Shown one piece after another: positions 1-9,338 of a stretch of 40,291 bases of DNA. The translations under genes were made by a program, and so were the position numbers. This DNA comes from Mikrocytos mackini (Eukaryota > Endomyxa > Ascetosporea > Mikrocytida > Mikrocytiidae). Positions within the stretch are counted from its first letter, which is position 1. Each line of letters begins with the position of its first letter. The stretch spans positions 1-40,291 of the forward strand of contig JASNJN010000104.1 of the NCBI GenBank assembly GCA_030180075.1. Direction: 5' to 3'. Below the pieces are notes generated by a model. It was not told the DNA's origin. It made no database searches and saw only the letters and a list, made by a program, of their open reading frames with translations.

Positions 1-305
1 CCCCCCCCCCCACACACACACACACACTTTCAAACACTTTAACACACTTTAACCCAGATGAACCCACTTTAACCCAGATGAACACACTTTAAAACACTTT
101 AACATACTTTAACACACTTTAAAACACTTTAACATACTTTAACACACTTTAAAACACTTTAACACACTTTAAAACACTTTAACCCACTTTAACCCACTAC
201 AGCCCAGATGAACCCACTTTAACACACATTAACCCACTTTAACCCAGATGAACCCACTACAACCCAGATGAACCCACTTTAACACACACTAACATACGTT
301 AACAC
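1..305. repeat. 10-bp minisatellite at scaffold edge
   Basis: After a C run and a CA run, bases from about 21 to 305 fall into an unbroken 10-bp register of about 28 units. Variants alternate among AACACACTTT, AAAACACTTT, AACCCACTTT and AACCCAGATG. Every unit starts with a purine-rich AAC-like trinucleotide. The array ends beside the 3' side of the Merlin transposase, so it could be subterminal to that element, or an independent satellite at which the assembly stopped. The mixed units do not look like a simple telomere repeat. Confidence 0.85.
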
Positions 306-405
306 CCAAAAAATACTCAAACAAATATAAAATAAATATAATTAGAAATGTTTATTAAAAAGAAATAAAGTAACAAAGAATTTAGTAATTGATATTGACA
401 TTAGG

Positions 406-1311
406 TTAATTAGATTTTGGTAATGTTCTTAATAAAATTTCAAACCAATCATTCTTGTTTTCCTTTTTTAAATATTTTTTTCTAAAAATATATTCAGAAA
501 AATATAAATAACAAAGTTCTTTTCGAGCTCCATAAGTTGGTAGCGGTGCTTTCACTGCTCTCCAAGTACTTTCAATTTTATTAGTGTGTATTGTCGGGTC
601 ATCGGGATCTACAAAATTCAATGAATGGTTAATTGAATAATGTGTATAGTCATATTCAGATATGCTGTTATATGCACGCCATTTATCCGAAATAATTATA
701 GACCCTGGCAAAATATGACTTAAAATTAACGGCATTAAAGTGGCGGTATCTCTTTTTTCAACATTTATAAAAAACATTTTTGGGCATTCGGTATTTCTTT
801 CAATTCCACCAAACACCCACTGACCTTCTACATGTCTGCCCCTATGAAATTTTCTTTTTCCGAATTTACTTTCGTCTATTTCAACGATAATTCCTTCGCC
901 ACCTATTTTTAAATCTGAAGATTCAATTAATTTGGCGAATAACGCTTCCCTAGTAAATCGATTATAATCAGCTATAGTAGACGAACTTGAAATTTTGGCA
1001 AAAAAGGATAGGTTTTCAGATGATGTTTTGTGTACCCAGAAAAATAGAAAAATCAAAAATTGTTTTAAACTTAGTTTGCTATTTTCAAACCAAGTATTTG
1101 ATCTAACACTTTTTCGAGCTCTACAATTTGCGAACATACATCTGAAAACAAACTCATCTTTGCAATTTGTATATGGAGATAACTGCATCACTGAATAGTC
1201 GCATTTGTTGCATAATACTATATCGGGAAGAAGTTCCAATTGTATTAAATTCTCTAATACTTCCTTGGGTTCTTGCTACAGTGATAAAAGGCTTTCGAGA
1301 TCAGGAACCAT
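406..1311 (-). pseudogene. Merlin-type (IS1595/ISXO2-like) DDE transposase, early stop
   Basis: This is a cut-and-paste transposase of the Merlin superfamily. Counting from the leucine at 1239, a zinc ribbon comes first (CNKC, then paired cysteines near residues 26-39). The DDE core follows, with D122 in the IDES motif, the RGR and WVFGGIER blocks, D185 in IISDKW and E223 in NKIEST. The open frame of about 277 codons lacks a standard ATG at its 5' end. The only fitting ATG, at 1311, opens the same frame but meets a TAG at codon 12 (1276-1278). The copy is therefore probably disabled by one nonsense change near its N-terminus, although the catalytic triad and the rest of the frame are intact. 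A downstream start or a base error are alternatives. Terminal repeats were not resolved. Confidence 0.85.
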
Positions 1312-1361
1312 TTTGAAAAGTAAAATATAAATTATAAATTTTTGAAGAAGGGGGCCGCAAG

Positions 1362-1440
1362 TAGAGTTTCCAATTATCGGCTTTGCAAAAAAATACCGGT
1401 ATCGTTTTTTGAAATCAATACCGGTATTATCGCGATAATT
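1362..1440. mobile_element. Orphan hAT-MITE end (ACCGGTAT family)
   Basis: The sequence starts TAGAGTTTCC and then repeats the motif ATACCGGTAT. The complete element at 36305-37008 and the right end at 38855 have the same layout. No matching right end or target duplication was found nearby, so this is one end of a decayed or truncated copy. Confidence 0.55.
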
Positions 1441-2331
1441 TTCCTTTACAACGGCCTTTATAATTTCTTGGTGAGAACTTACCAAATATCAGAACTAAGC
1501 TTTCGTATAATATATATTCAACTTTATGTTGTTGAATTTTAAATCAGCCATATGATTGTTCAGATTGTGAACTATAATCGCCTCTAAAATGCATATATCC
1601 AATTATCAACAAACTAATATCATTTTTTCTATATTATCTCGCCACTATTACAAATGATAAAATTCAAGCTCCCAAAAAATAATTTTGTTACTAATATTTT
1701 GTGTAAGAACAAATTCGCAAAGAAGGGATTATTTTGTGCGACTAAATAATAACCGGTATAAATATTAATATTCTAAATCTAAAATAATATTATTCTTCAA
1801 TTTTTGGGTTATGTATTTGATAAAGTAGTTTATATAGCAAATATAATTAATATATATTTATTACCTCCCAAATTTATAGATACTGTTTGTCATTATCTTC
1901 TAATTTAAAACATGTTATTACTTAGCTAACCAACTCAAAAGCATATTTATATAAGATTTTGAACAATTTGACATATCATGCGGTATTAAACATGACACAT
2001 ACAATGTCGGAAACCAATTAAACATAAATTGTTGTATTGAAATAATCACATCCATCTAAAGTTTCAAATATGCTAAAATTATTTATGCTAAAAATTAAAA
2101 TTTGAGAATTGTTTGAATAATTTAACATTTAAATTCGTAAAGTTTTTATGAACCAAGCTAAGATCTCGTCATAAATAATTTTGTTTCGAATGAGGTGACG
2201 ATTGTAAGCGGTTAATTATTTATATAAACTTAAATACAATAAATTTTATAACCATAGAAATATATAATACATAAATCTCTATATAATTGATAAAATAAAT
2301 TTCAGATTTTGAAATTCGTGTAAGAAATCAG
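1441..2331. other. AT-rich stretch without a gene
   Basis: No coding frame of substance and no convincing terminal repeats were seen. A further ACCGGTAT-like motif near 1750 may belong to the decayed hAT copy that begins at 1362. Confidence 0.5.
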
Positions 2332-2622
2332 TTAACCCTTTGCAACCGACGACCCTTTAAAGCTTTATCTAATAGTTTAAACGTTCCCGTTGTTATAATA
2401 CCATTATTTGCAACAAGGATGTGCTTCGCGTAGTATACTCATAAATATACATCAATGATTTGTTCTTATAATTTATAAATTTTTATGACAAACCAAAATG
2501 AAATATCTGACGACAGCTATATAAGTGACTTATCCCACCAACATTAATCCGATGATCCATTTAACACAGATTCTACACAACACACTACAAATAGACAGGA
2601 AACCATCTCTCTTGCATTATAA
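2332..2622 (+). mobile_element. Probable piggyBac-like 5' end with relic N-terminus
   Basis: A TTAA at 2332-2335 is followed by CCCTTTGC, the start typical of piggyBac terminal repeats. An ATG at 2485 opens 20 codons rich in D, E, S and N. A TAA at 2545-2547 interrupts it, and the same frame then runs on with a similar acidic composition to another stop at 2620. PiggyBac transposases often start with a short acidic, low-complexity region, so this may be the first 45 codons of a decayed copy. No catalytic domain follows. Identification rests mainly on the TTAA plus the terminal motif. Confidence 0.4.
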
Positions 2623-2910
2623 TTCATTTGTGGTATACACGATCTATTCCCAATTAACGAATTATAGCCCGTAGAGAGTAATTATCGAGGCCAAACGTGA
2701 TACAAATAAGATAATAATAATTAAATATAAATTTTAAATTTTATTAAAAATTTTATTATTTTTTAAAACATACAAAGAGGTCCCTACCCCATTCGGACAA
2801 TCTTTATATAGCATTACATCCGTACTGGACAATTACTAACATCAACATGGCAATATGGCGATGATTTGAGGTTCCAATTAAATTTTTTTATTTGAAAATA
2901 TGAGAAGTGA
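2623..2910. other. AT-rich stretch without a gene
   Basis: No coding frame or repeat structure could be supported between the piggyBac relic and the palindrome array. Confidence 0.4.
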
Positions 2911-3032
2911 TTAACACTTTCGCCCCCATGTGGGTCAATATGACCCATAACGAACTTGGCATATAGGACATTTTGGGTCAATTTGACCCAAAACACAAAA
3001 TGCTTGAAGACCATATGGGTAAATATGACCCA
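2911..3032. repeat. piggyBac-like end with three periodic palindromes
   Basis: TTAA at 2911-2914 is followed by CACTTTCGCCCCC. Three 17-bp palindromic motifs then occur at 2931-2947 (TGGGTCAATATGACCCA), 2974-2990 (TGGGTCAATTTGACCCA) and 3016-3032 (TGGGTAAATATGACCCA, one asymmetry). Their spacing is 43 and 42 bp. A TTAA target, a CACTTT-type terminus and repeated TGGGTCA/TGACCCA subterminal motifs fit a piggyBac-like end whose transposase binds dyad sites about four helical turns apart. No matching opposite end was found. Confidence 0.6.
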
Positions 3033-3172
3033 TGATATATTGTCAAAATTAAACACATAGTTGGGTAATATAGGCGAAATCTATACATATTTGGCAATAA
3101 AATTATGAATTTGTGAATTTAAAAATCAAAGTACTCCATTCAATTATCATATAAAGTCTATTTGTTACTATT

Positions 3173-3564
3173 TATAATTGAAACTTTTACATTTATATTA
3201 AATTTATTTATTTAGTCTCTCCAATTTGGTTTCTATTTATTTCTATGGCTAATTCTTCTTCTTACTCCTTAGATTTATTATTCTTTTCCCTTGTTCTTAG
3301 TTTGTTTTACAGTGAAACCTCTGAATTTAGTAAAAAATGTGCATTTTCCAGAAATAAATAGAAACCAAATTGGAGNNACTNTATAATTGAAACTTTTACA
3401 TTTATATTAAATTTATTTATTTAGTCTCTCCAATTTGGTTTCTATTTATTTCTATGGCTAATTCTTCTTCTTACTCCTTAGATTTATTATTCTTTTCCCT
3501 TGTTCTTAGTTTGTTTTACAGTGAAACCTCTGAATTTAGTAAAAAATGTGCATTTTCCAGAAAT
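3173..3564. repeat. 183-bp direct duplication around N bases (likely assembly join)
   Basis: Bases 3173-3355 recur at 3382-3564, with no difference seen. Between them, 3346-3375 is the reverse complement of the start of a small inverted-repeat element (CTCCAATTTGGTTTCTATTT at 3218), followed by undetermined bases at 3376-3377 and 3381. The inverted repeat seems to run through the Ns. A short MITE (3218-3375) plus a scaffold join that duplicated the surrounding sequence explains it best. Confidence 0.7.
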
Positions 3565-3628
3565 CTTGCTAAAAACATAGTAAATAAAAATTTTTAGTTG
3601 CATTAAAATTCAACATCCCCGTTCCATA

Positions 3629-3867
3629 TGTGTCGTTTTGTTTCAAGATGGGTCCTTTTTTAAATTTGAAAATCCGTCTTAAACTGACGATCAACCCATC
3701 ATGTTTATATTATTTTTTCCCGTTTTCATTTATATCATAAATATATACATTTGAATTTGTATGTATTGAATTTCGTTTGTTAAAAACGTTTATAAACATA
3801 TTCTTTCATTCCAACAATACGGATATTATTATCATGAAAAGGACTCATCTTGAAACAAAACGACACA
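3629..3867. mobile_element. 239-bp TA-flanked MITE
   Basis: Terminal inverted repeats of about 31 bp with one mismatch begin TGTGTCGTTTTGTTTCAAGA at 3629 and close at 3867. A TA lies on both sides (3627-3628 and 3868-3869). This is the layout of a non-autonomous Tc1/mariner-type element. It has no coding capacity and ends just before the non-LTR endonuclease fragment. Confidence 0.75.
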
Positions 3868-3889
3868 TATTAAAAAAAGTTATTTCCTA

Positions 3890-4542
3890 CAAAATACGCT
3901 GTGTGTCGGACATGTTTTGGGAGCATGTAAAAAAATTCCCTTCGCTCTCCTAAAGTCTCGTCACGATGGAGTTGTTCTGCAAATAGCAAACGAAGTCATC
4001 AGAAGAAGAGGCTTAGGAGACAAACTCAAGCTATCAGGTATGGGTAGGAGAATCGAGAAAAACTCGGACTCCTTCCAACTGGTGCTAGACCAAAGGCTAT
4101 GGGTTGAAGGTATGGAGGGCAAGCCACATTCCCTCCTTCCGGACATCATAGCAATAGACCATGCATCCAGGCGGGTAGAACTGCTAGAAGTAGCAGTCCC
4201 CGCCGAGGACTTGATTAGATCTCGGGAAGAAGAGAAGTCCGGGAAATACCTGGACTTCATCCCTGTCCTTCGAAACCAGTACCCTGGTTCCGAGGTGAAG
4301 GTGAGAGCCTTCATTATTGGACAACTCGGAGTAATTTCCAAACGCTCTACTCAAAGTCTTATACACTTTTTAAAGAGGTCCTGCAAACAGCAGGTAACCT
4401 CCTGGGCAAACAAACCCAAGCGAATCCGTACAATCAAGTCCTCGTTGGGAAAATTCAAAACGTGGGGTTGAAAGTATCCTTGGCGATCTACAACTGGCTG
4501 AGGGGGGCCGCTGAGATCGTAGCCGAAGAAAGCGGCGTATGA
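3890..4542 (+). pseudogene. R2/R4-type non-LTR retrotransposon, C-terminal endonuclease fragment
   Basis: This is the 5'-truncated 3' end of a site-specific-type non-LTR retrotransposon. The frame opens in a zinc knuckle (C-x2-H-x4-C, reading CVGHVLGAC) and an RHDGV block. A restriction-like endonuclease of the PD-(D/E)XK kind follows: PDIIAID, then ELLEVAVP, then the KSGKYLDF region. One frame runs to a TGA at 4471, but after about 4355 a different frame looks coding, with a KEVLQTAGNLLG stretch and a KVSLAIYNWLRGAAEI tail that stops at 4540-4542. A one-base indel near 4355 therefore probably breaks this copy. No reverse transcriptase is attached, as expected when reverse transcription stops early. 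A shorter copy lies at 19610-19905, and a reverse transcriptase of the same broad type is at 38856-40291. Confidence 0.8.
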
Positions 4543-4669
4543 AGAAGATAGGAAATATTATTCTATTAATTAATTAATTTATTTCTTTATCTTCTTTAAA
4601 ATAAAAAAGTGAATCTGTATTTAGGGTTTTGATTCCTTTCACATCTACTTATTTGAGTGAATACTCCTT

Positions 4670-4894
4670 TTGATACTGTTGAAAGTTAAGAGCCTTGGGA
4701 GGAATAAGCGAGAACATGAAGCTCAAATGATATGTGCAATTTCAGAAATGGATAGTGATATGGATGGAGTAGTTGAATTTGCTAAAATCTCATTGAACAT
4801 CTACGAGTGGTTGCGGTGTAGTGACAAGACAACAATCGAACCCGATAAATCGGGTAGGAGAGACGTAGGTAACAGGATAAATTTAATTAATTAA
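4670..4894 (+). pseudogene. Possible diverged non-LTR ORF tail fragment
   Basis: An open stretch of 74 codons. Its segment KISLNIYEWLR resembles KVSLAIYNWLR at the end of the endonuclease fragment just upstream (about 4475-4510), and charged residues follow in both. This suggests a second, diverged remnant of a related non-LTR element. The match is short and could be chance; nothing else in the frame is recognised. Confidence 0.3.
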
Positions 4895-4897
4895 TTA

Positions 4898-5151
4898 ATT
4901 GAGGCACTTAGAATCAAAAGAGCGTAGAGTGATTTCTAAAAAGTGAAAATATAGATTGATAAGTGTAAAATACTCCGTCTTTAAATATTAGATAGGTAAT
5001 TTATTTTATTAATTATATTTATGACTAACAAAAATCAATTGCCTCCAACTTCAAACAAAAGTATTAGGGTCAATATATTCCATTAATGAGGCCTAATATT
5101 TTCCATTTTGAAAATGTCACTTTGCGCTCTTTTGATTCTAAGTGCCTCAAT
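4898..5151. mobile_element. 254-bp TA-flanked MITE with 35-bp TIRs
   Basis: The left end reads ATTGAGGCACTTAGAATCAA at 4898 and its reverse complement closes the element at 5151. The terminal inverted repeats are about 35 bp with two mismatches. TA dinucleotides flank both ends (4896-4897 and 5152-5153), as for Tc1/mariner-like elements. It sits in a TTAATTAATTAATT tract and has no coding capacity. Confidence 0.8.
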
Positions 5152-5403
5152 TATATTTTATTTCTGTTTAAAAAAAATTGCTAAAATCAGCGGGACTGGT
5201 AAGTAAATGGTTTCGTGTATAATGTGTCTTAATAATGTTTTAGGGTTCGCTGTGTACTTTTGTGGAGTGTCGCTGGTTTACAAAATTTAATTATTATAAA
5301 GAACAATAGAAAAACGAAGTTTTACGCAAAGGGGGTTTACGATGCAGATCCCCTAAAATTCGATGTCCTCTTGAGAGGTATTTGTTAGATCCATAGTTGC
5401 GAC

Positions 5404-5575
5404 CGGGGTTCGGAGAATTCCATAAGTCGTAAACACACAGAATAATCCATGAAATCCTTTGTAAATTTTTGGATTTTCAAAAAATATTCAAACGTTTTCT
5501 TTTGAGGGTCGATTTAAAGTTGTTTCCCAATAATATGATCTTAAACAAGTGTGAATGGATTTCTTCGGTATTGCC
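5404..5575. mobile_element. Left part of a hAT-like MITE (same family as 18196-18900)
   Basis: The left end CGGGGTTCGGAGAATTC matches the terminal repeat of the intact element at 18196 at 14 of 17 positions. The next roughly 170 bp stay alignable: the CACAGAATAATCCA block, a TTTTTGGATT block, an ATATTCAAAC block and GTTGTTTCCCAATAATATGA. Similarity fades after about 5575 and no right end is recognisable, so this is a truncated or decayed copy. Confidence 0.65.
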
Positions 5576-6943
5576 CAAGAGGTATCCATTTGCTTATATA
5601 TCTTAAAAACTTGAGATATAGCTGTTCGTAGTGTATTCAGACGGAAACAAATCCAATTGTGCGCCTCAACTATGAAGCAAAAGTTTGGGCCATAATAACA
5701 AAGACAAGTCGACATGCAAAAGGATTAATGGGGTATTTATCTTTAAAGAAATAATGGAACACTTATGTGGTGTTTTGAGGAGCTTTCTATTAAATAATGT
5801 TAAGATTGATAACCATTAATGAAAATTAAATTATTCAAAATACACCAAGATTATGTAAAATGAAGCGATGCTGACTTTTGATTATAGTTCTGCGAGTTAT
5901 CGTATAATAAACGATCCTATAATAAAAGTATAGTGTAATAAACTTTTAAAGACGGGTTTTCTACCATTTTTCAAAATAGTTTATTATAATTATAATATCA
6001 AACCTTGAAATTTGGGCTTGGAAAACTCATATTTTAGTCCCCACATTTCCAATAATCCCATTGGTATATAATTAAAAATAATAAAATTACCGTTGGTTTT
6101 TATTCTAAATGACTTTAAAACGGCACTTAAATGGCAGATAAGGGAATAATGCCACCAATAAATGAATTTCATGTCGAAAAGTATCATATATTAAACTGTC
6201 ATTTTGGAAACGCATTTGAGTTTATTATACAATACTCGGCTGTATATGGTGAATGAATTATGTATTTCAACAGGACAATGCCACATACCACGTATTGACG
6301 TTATCAAAGAATTTTTCATGGCAACAAAATTACACTTGTGGGTTTGGCAACTCGCTCACCATATCTCAATCCTATTTTGAACCTACGGCTAATATTATCT
6401 GAAATATTCTTCATTCAAAAGGCATAATATTTGTAGCAAGAACAAAATGGCAAAAGCATCAAAATTTTGGAATAAATCAGCTGAACTATATGAGAAATTT
6501 TCTAGCATCAATGATTTAGTGTGTGGAAAGTACTAGAAAAAATTAATATAATTAAATGTTAATTTAGATGCTTTGAAATAAGTGAATTAATTTAAAATCA
6601 AATTTTTTTTAATATTTTGATGATTAAATGTTTTGTCAATGGTATATAAAATACAAATCTGGTTTTAGGAAATAAAATACACAGTGTACGGGTTTTCCGT
6701 ATCTCGCTATTATACTATGTCGAAATAGAGGATTGTTAAACACACCGGAAGAGTTTTAAGGCGGTTCAATATTCCAGTCAATGGGTAAAAACGTATCATA
6801 CAAAACTTCAATTTAAAACACCATATTATACCCGATATATTATATTGGTTGTCTAACATTATCTCTGATAAATATTAGTAAACCAATTGCTTCTCATCTT
6901 GTTTACAAAGCAAATCCAACTTTTTCAAAAATAAAATTTTAAA
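5576..6943. other. AT-rich intergenic stretch without a recognised gene
   Basis: About 1.4 kb with only short, unconvincing frames. Bases near 6682 (CAGTGTACGGGTTTTCC) resemble a pogo-type terminus but no partner was found. The last 40 bp before 6944 form the A/T-rich upstream region of eL43. Confidence 0.45.
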
Positions 6944-7213
6944 ATGGCAAAGAAAAAAAGAGGAACATCATACGGAGCGAGATACGGATCTTCAATACGT
7001 AACAAACTCAGAAAGATAGAGGAACTGCAATCCAAGAAGTATCAGTGTAGAACTTGTCTGAAAACAACAGTAAAGAGACAATGTGCTGGGATCTGGCATT
7101 GCTCAAAATGCAATAAGAGTTTTACCGGCGGGGCGTATGAATTTAAAACAAAAGCGAGTTCTTTCGCAGAAGCAACCATAATCAGACTCAGAGAATTAGC
7201 CAAAGAGCACTAA
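6944..7213 (+). CDS. RPL43: 60S ribosomal protein eL43 (L37a)
   Basis: A small zinc-ribbon protein of the large ribosomal subunit; 89 aa is the usual length. The N-terminus carries the basic RYGSSIRNKLRKIE segment, matching the family's KYGTRYGASLRK region. A C-x2-C...C-x2-C zinc ribbon follows, CRTC at about residues 36-39 and CSKC at about 54-57, around the family signature GIWHCSKC. Then comes GGAYEF and a basic C-terminal helix. The ATG matches the family start and has AAAATAAAATTTTAAA directly upstream, the AAATTT-like context seen at other genes here. No intron is needed. It opens the compact gene block, after more than 6 kb of transposon-derived sequence. Confidence 0.97.
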   Translation: MAKKKRGTSYGARYGSSIRNKLRKIEELQSKKYQCRTCLKTTVKRQCAGIWHCSKCNKSFTGGAYEFKTKASSFAEATIIRLRELAKEH

Positions 7214-7614
7214 ATCCGACAGTAAATAACTATATCTAATAACATTATGGAGTAAAACGAACTCAAAACATGACTCCTTGTTTACCGAGGGTTAATTTAA
7301 TGGTTCTTTGTATAATACAACACTAAGATTAAGAAAATAATGATTATTCCGCTTTAGGATACCTAGCGATCCACACCATGTCTAACGTCGAACAAATAGG
7401 ACTCTAAGCAACAAAGTTGAGATAATAAAGTCAATTAATCTTCCTATTGGACAGGTTATCCCGACTATTGCCGTTTTCTTCAGAAACATCTATATGGGGC
7501 CATTTCGAATATAAAAACACAGCCAGTACTTTATCATGCTAATTTATAGCACACGTTGTTGTTTTGCGGCATAAGGATTTTTGAAAATATTTTCGCAAAT
7601 CTTCAGTTTGCAAA
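7214..7614. promoter_or_regulatory. Intergenic region eL43 to MFS gene
   Basis: About 400 bp, the longest gap inside the gene block. No coding frame, transposon end or RNA gene was recognised. It should hold the eL43 3' region and the transporter promoter. The bases just before 7615 (CTTCAGTTTGCAAA) lack the long A/T tract of the neighbouring genes. Confidence 0.35.
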
Positions 7615-9315
7615 ATGAACAACGATAAGGACGCCGTAGTTGATCGATCGGCTTCTTTCAGCATTCAAGAAGACACAAAAATCTACAACCTGATTAACTA
7701 CTCGTCGCATACTTCGAGGAAGAAATCTAGTGCTAAACCGTTGGAAAAAATCGCACCGGCCACACCAAGAGTCCTTATAAGAAAGAAAAAGAAGAAAAAG
7801 AAATCACCTCTTACTGAGAAGATCAAGAATAATCTTTATGTCGTTAGCTGCGCCATATTGTGCTTGACTGCCGGGATAACTTTTGTGCCGGATTTCCACG
7901 AACAACTCAAGAAAACGATGGGCTATTCTGAAACACTAATAAAACAACTAACTACCATAGGAGTTGCGAGTGCGGCCAGCGTCGGATTCGTGTTGGACAA
8001 TATCCTGAGCATTGTACCCTTACGAACGGCAGTCGTTATCAACTCGATGCTTCTTTCCATCGTTTATCTGGGCTTTATGGGCATTTTGGGAATAGAGTCG
8101 GCGAGTGAATTTACTGGTGCAAAACACTTCTTTTTGGCAACCCTTCTTATTGCTGTCTGGATTCTTCTCAACTTCCTTTCGGGGGTTAATTTCTTTATTT
8201 CGTTGAAGACAGCGCGTTTATACACAAAGGAAAAGAGAAAATCAACCGTGATAGGAATTCTGAGTTGCGCATATGGCCTTTCGATTTCATTCTTATCATT
8301 GATACATGATGCCTGTAAGTGCAATATCGGGAGTTTTTTTGGCGCTATGAGTGTTGTTAGTCTCGGTGCCACTGTCATTTATGCTTTCGTACATCAGCCG
8401 CCTTCCTGGTACGTCAAGCAGGAAAATGATAGGAAAGAAGAGCCCGGGTCGGGTTGGAACAAGAGGAAAACTCTGGCATCTAGAATAGACAGTTCCGTCT
8501 TCGTAAACACTTCTACTGTTCTAGAAAAGACAATACTGACCAGCAACATGAACGAATCCAGCGACACATCCAGGACCAAGAGTAGGATCATCTCTAAAAT
8601 AGTAAGCAGGAGGTCAAGTAACGTTTTTGATTTGAAGGAAGTGCCGACAATGACTTTCTTTGAGGAACTCAGAACCTTTGGTGGATCCGTTTGCATTCTA
8701 ACTGTATTCTTGTGTGTTGGTATTCAAAAGAACATATACTTCATAATCAGAGAGCTGGCCGACTTTGTGTTGCTAAAGACTGGAAAGTATACTGCTGGGA
8801 CACCCGAATTCATAGCCGCATCAAAAAATTTGGTTGCATCGTATGGAAAGATCATATCGATTGCCAGTGCGATATCTCGTTTGGTTAGCGGGATAATTCT
8901 GGACTTCCTCTATAAAAAACAATGGGTATACTCGCCATACCCCATGATCATGTCGTTTATAGTAATGCTCTGCACAGCATCGGTGTTTGCGACAATAACC
9001 CCATACTGGGCCGTAAAGACCACCGCATTGCAATGTGTATTCGGGCTGTCTGGAGGAATTTACGGAATAATGCCGATAATTTTCGGGATTGTGTTTTCAG
9101 TTGAGAAGTTCAACAAGATGTTGGGGTTTGCGGAATTCTCAAGTACTTTTGGAATGCTCTTGTTTGCCAACTTGACGACTATCATTGAAAAGATATTCGG
9201 ACCCAAGTATCAGCTGAACATTTACTTCGGAGTTTGTGTGTTATTTATGGTTATGCTGATAGTCTTAAACCATTATGCTAAAAGGAGATTTAATAAGAAT
9301 CTTTTAAATAAATAA
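7615..9315 (+). CDS. Nodulin-like / MFS membrane transporter
   Basis: A 566-aa polytopic membrane protein. After a 65-residue cytosolic N-terminus with a lysine cluster (RKKKKKKKS), I count six hydrophobic segments at about residues 70-260. A hydrophilic, serine-rich loop of about 80 residues follows, then six more segments to the C-terminus: the 6+6 plan of the major facilitator superfamily. The first helix plus FVPDFHEQLKKTMGYSETLI resembles the opening signature of nodulin-like/MCH1-type MFS proteins. A glycine-rich helix ten (FGLSGGIYGIMPIIFG) and the following FAEFSSTFG also fit that family. Transport activity is inferred from the fold; the substrate cannot be read from the sequence. Members in intracellular parasites are generally thought to move small metabolites. 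It converges on the LRR gene with a 23-bp gap. Confidence 0.8.
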   Translation: MNNDKDAVVDRSASFSIQEDTKIYNLINYSSHTSRKKSSAKPLEKIAPATPRVLIRKKKKKKKSPLTEKIKNNLYVVSCAILCLTAGITFVPDFHEQLKKTMGYSETLIKQLTTIGVASAASVGFVLDNILSIVPLRTAVVINSMLLSIVYLGFMGILGIESASEFTGAKHFFLATLLIAVWILLNFLSGVNFFISLKTARLYTKEKRKSTVIGILSCAYGLSISFLSLIHDACKCNIGSFFGAMSVVSLGATVIYAFVHQPPSWYVKQENDRKEEPGSGWNKRKTLASRIDSSVFVNTSTVLEKTILTSNMNESSDTSRTKSRIISKIVSRRSSNVFDLKEVPTMTFFEELRTFGGSVCILTVFLCVGIQKNIYFIIRELADFVLLKTGKYTAGTPEFIAASKNLVASYGKIISIASAISRLVSGIILDFLYKKQWVYSPYPMIMSFIVMLCTASVFATITPYWAVKTTALQCVFGLSGGIYGIMPIIFGIVFSVEKFNKMLGFAEFSSTFGMLLFANLTTIIEKIFGPKYQLNIYFGVCVLFMVMLIVLNHYAKRRFNKNLLNK

Positions 9316-9338
9316 ACTGTATTATTGTGGTATTTACC

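Noticed and set aside
995-1198. Plus-strand frame of 67 codons
   Set aside because: It lies wholly inside the Merlin transposase on the other strand and shows no features of its own.
5488-5715. Minus-strand frame of 75 codons
   Set aside because: It overlaps the hAT MITE relic, and the matching part of the complete element at 18196 is not coding.
6682-6735. Pogo-like terminus CAGTGTACGGGTTTTCC
   Set aside because: No TA-flanked partner end could be located, so it is noted only within the intergenic entry.
8064-8378. Minus-strand frame of 104 codons
   Set aside because: A shadow of the MFS transporter gene, with no independent signature.
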